NCBI GenBank assembly: GCA_047722935.1
Contig: JBDNZS010000033.1
Location: 1 to 33,289, forward strand
Length of the DNA stretch: 33,289 bases
Direction: 5' to 3'
Source: Ethanoligenens sp047722935
GTDB taxonomy: Bacteria > Bacillota > Clostridia > Oscillospirales > Ethanoligenentaceae
Shown: piece after piece, positions 32,076-33,289 of the stretch
Numbering within the stretch: position 1 is the stretch's first letter
Layout of the letters: each line of letters opens with the position of its first letter
Translations under genes and position numbers: made by a program
The notes under the pieces: generated by a model
What the model was told of the DNA's origin: nothing
Seen by the model: only the letters and a program-made list of their open reading frames with translations
Databases searched by the model: none

Positions 32076-33170
32076 ATGCGAAAGATTGTAAAATGGATAT
32101 ATGCTTTTTCCATGCTGGGGGTGATGCTGTACGCCGTGGTTTGTTTCAAGCAACCGTATACAATACAGTCGCTGCTGCAAACAGGTCTATCCGGTTTACA
32201 GTCGGCAGCCGGAAATGTGGCGAGCAGCTGGAAGAATACCGTTACAAGCGGGCAACCAATCCCGACGACGCAGGGAATTGTTTCGGCACCGTCGCAGGAT
32301 ACGGCGCCTGCGCAGACGACAGCAGCGCCTTCGGAGGATTTTGCGCAGACAGGGATGCAGGGCCTTAAAGTGTACACATACGGCCGTACATTGCTCAACA
32401 CAGGCGAACGAGCGGCCTATGATCAGATTCAGGCCGGGCTGGTGGGCGTGCAGACCAAGGTACCCGTGAACAGCGCGCTTTCTCCTACAGCCATGCAAAA
32501 GGTCGTGCAGTACGTGATTGCCGATCATCCCGAGGTGTTTTATTTGAGCGGGACATCAATGTCGTACATCGGGGCTGGGGGAAATGGTCTGCGGCATTTT
32601 ACAATTTCCTTTTCTTATTCATATGATACGGGGACTGTGGCGGCCATGCGCGGGAAGCTGCGGACCGCCGTGCTGCCGATCCTTGCGCAGGCTGACACCA
32701 AAACCGACATGGTCAAAAAGGAATTGGTACTGCACGACGCGTTGGTGGAGGCGTGTGCATACAACATTGCTGCCGCAAGTAATACGTCCGCCTATCCGCA
32801 GGCTTTTACCGCCTATGGCGCCCTAGTGGACGGTTCCGCTGTTTGCGAGGGATATGCCAAGGCCATGAAACTGCTTTTGGACAGCGCGGGCTTACATTCC
32901 CTCTATGTTACGGGCACGGCATCCAGTGGGGGAGAATCCGGCCCACACGCATGGAACATGGTCTATGTAGGCAAGTGGTATCAGGTTGATGCGACCTTTG
33001 ATGATCCGGTCTATCAGAACTCCGCAGGCAAATATGTGCAAGTAGAGAAGAAAAGTTACCGTTATTTCAATTTCATTTCAAAAGCGGACCACGTGCTGGG
33101 CGTATTCGATAGCACTGCGCCTTTTTCTTCGCATTCTGAGAATTATGCGGTCATGCCCACCCTGGGATAA
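32076..33170 (+). CDS. Exported transglutaminase-like (cysteine protease fold) protein
   Basis: This 364-residue protein has an N-terminal hydrophobic segment (KWIYAFSMLGVMLYAVVC, about 5-22), acting as a signal or anchor. A Thr/Gln/Pro-rich linker runs to about residue 95. The C-terminal transglutaminase-like domain carries the Cys (VCEGYAKAMKLLLDSAGL), His (GPHAWNMVYVGKWYQ) and Asp (VDATFDDPV) of the catalytic triad. Such proteins in Clostridia are extracellular with unknown substrates, possibly wall-linked peptidases. GGAGG is 5 bp before ATG 32076; ATG 32064 and 32073 are alternatives. It is not part of the upstream operon. Confidence 0.85.
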   Translation: MRKIVKWIYAFSMLGVMLYAVVCFKQPYTIQSLLQTGLSGLQSAAGNVASSWKNTVTSGQPIPTTQGIVSAPSQDTAPAQTTAAPSEDFAQTGMQGLKVYTYGRTLLNTGERAAYDQIQAGLVGVQTKVPVNSALSPTAMQKVVQYVIADHPEVFYLSGTSMSYIGAGGNGLRHFTISFSYSYDTGTVAAMRGKLRTAVLPILAQADTKTDMVKKELVLHDALVEACAYNIAAASNTSAYPQAFTAYGALVDGSAVCEGYAKAMKLLLDSAGLHSLYVTGTASSGGESGPHAWNMVYVGKWYQVDATFDDPVYQNSAGKYVQVEKKSYRYFNFISKADHVLGVFDSTAPFSSHSENYAVMPTLG

Positions 33171-33202
33171 TGATCTAATTTTGGGGAATACTGCTCATGA
33201 AC

Positions 33203-33221
33203 GCATAGCATATGCATTTTT
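33203..33221 (+). terminator. Weak terminator after the transglutaminase-like gene
   Basis: GCATA, loop GCA, TATGC (33203-33215) and then ATTTTT. The stem has only 5 bp, so the call is tentative. Confidence 0.35.
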
Positions 33222-33244
33222 CGAAAGATATTTGCAAAAAAGGA

Positions 33245-33273
33245 TTGACATGAAGCGCAGCATTTGATATTAT
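33245..33273 (+). promoter_or_regulatory. Strong promoter at the window edge
   Basis: TTGACA (33245-33250) is perfect and TATTAT (33268-33273) has one mismatch, with exactly 17 bp between. It reads out of the window, so the gene it drives is not visible. Confidence 0.75.
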
Positions 33274-33289
33274 AGATAGGCACTCTTCG

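Noticed and set aside
1..33289. CRISPR arrays, insertion sequences, prophage genes, tRNA and rRNA genes
   Set aside because: No spaced direct repeats, transposase motifs, phage structural genes or RNA gene signatures were found; apart from the lone GH25 gene nothing looks phage-like.

Overview
The window is the chromosomal replication-origin region of a Gram-positive bacterium of the Firmicutes, most likely class Clostridia and probably close to the Oscillospirales/Ruminococcaceae. The grounds are the Bacillus-type origin order (rpmH side and dnaA side facing away from each other), Bacillus-type parS sites, Noc plus Soj/Spo0J, RemB, RnpM/YlxR and YlxQ, and a FatA-like acyl-ACP thioesterase. 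The class is inferred from protein flavour only; no rRNA is present.

Left arm (1-10.8 kb). It starts with a membrane-anchored GH25 muramidase (+) and two small lmo0937-like membrane proteins (-). The replication-initiation cluster follows, all on the minus strand: dnaA-dnaN-yaaA-recF-remB-gyrB-gyrA. The dnaA-dnaN gap holds what looks like the origin unwinding core: two abutting divergent DnaA boxes, a GC block and a DnaA-trio-like tract. The dnaA upstream region carries a second group of DnaA-box-like sites.

Right arm, first half (10.8-21.1 kb). Oriented away from the origin on the plus strand are rpmH-rnpA-yidD-yidC-jag-mnmE-mnmG-rsmG-noc-soj-spo0J: ribosomal protein L34, RNase P protein, membrane insertion, tRNA wobble-U34 modification, 16S rRNA methylation and chromosome segregation/nucleoid occlusion. 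Two perfect 16-bp parS palindromes lie beside rsmG and soj.

Right arm, second half (21.1-31.6 kb). serS and an acyl-ACP thioesterase are followed by a tightly packed rimP-nusA-rnpM-ylxQ-infB-rbfA-nrnA-truB-ribF block with a strong promoter and a structured leader. This translation/transcription operon is not normally next to spo0J, so its place here is a local rearrangement. The window ends with a small protein of unknown function (-), a secreted or membrane-anchored transglutaminase-like protein (+), and a strong promoter for a gene beyond the edge.

Most of the sequence is housekeeping DNA. I do not see a new defence system, mobile element, CRISPR array, rRNA or tRNA. What deserves a second look is non-coding: the divergent origin core, a possible small RNA or dnaA leader between dnaA and rpmH, the branched leader of the rimP-nusA operon, and several long perfect hairpins between genes.
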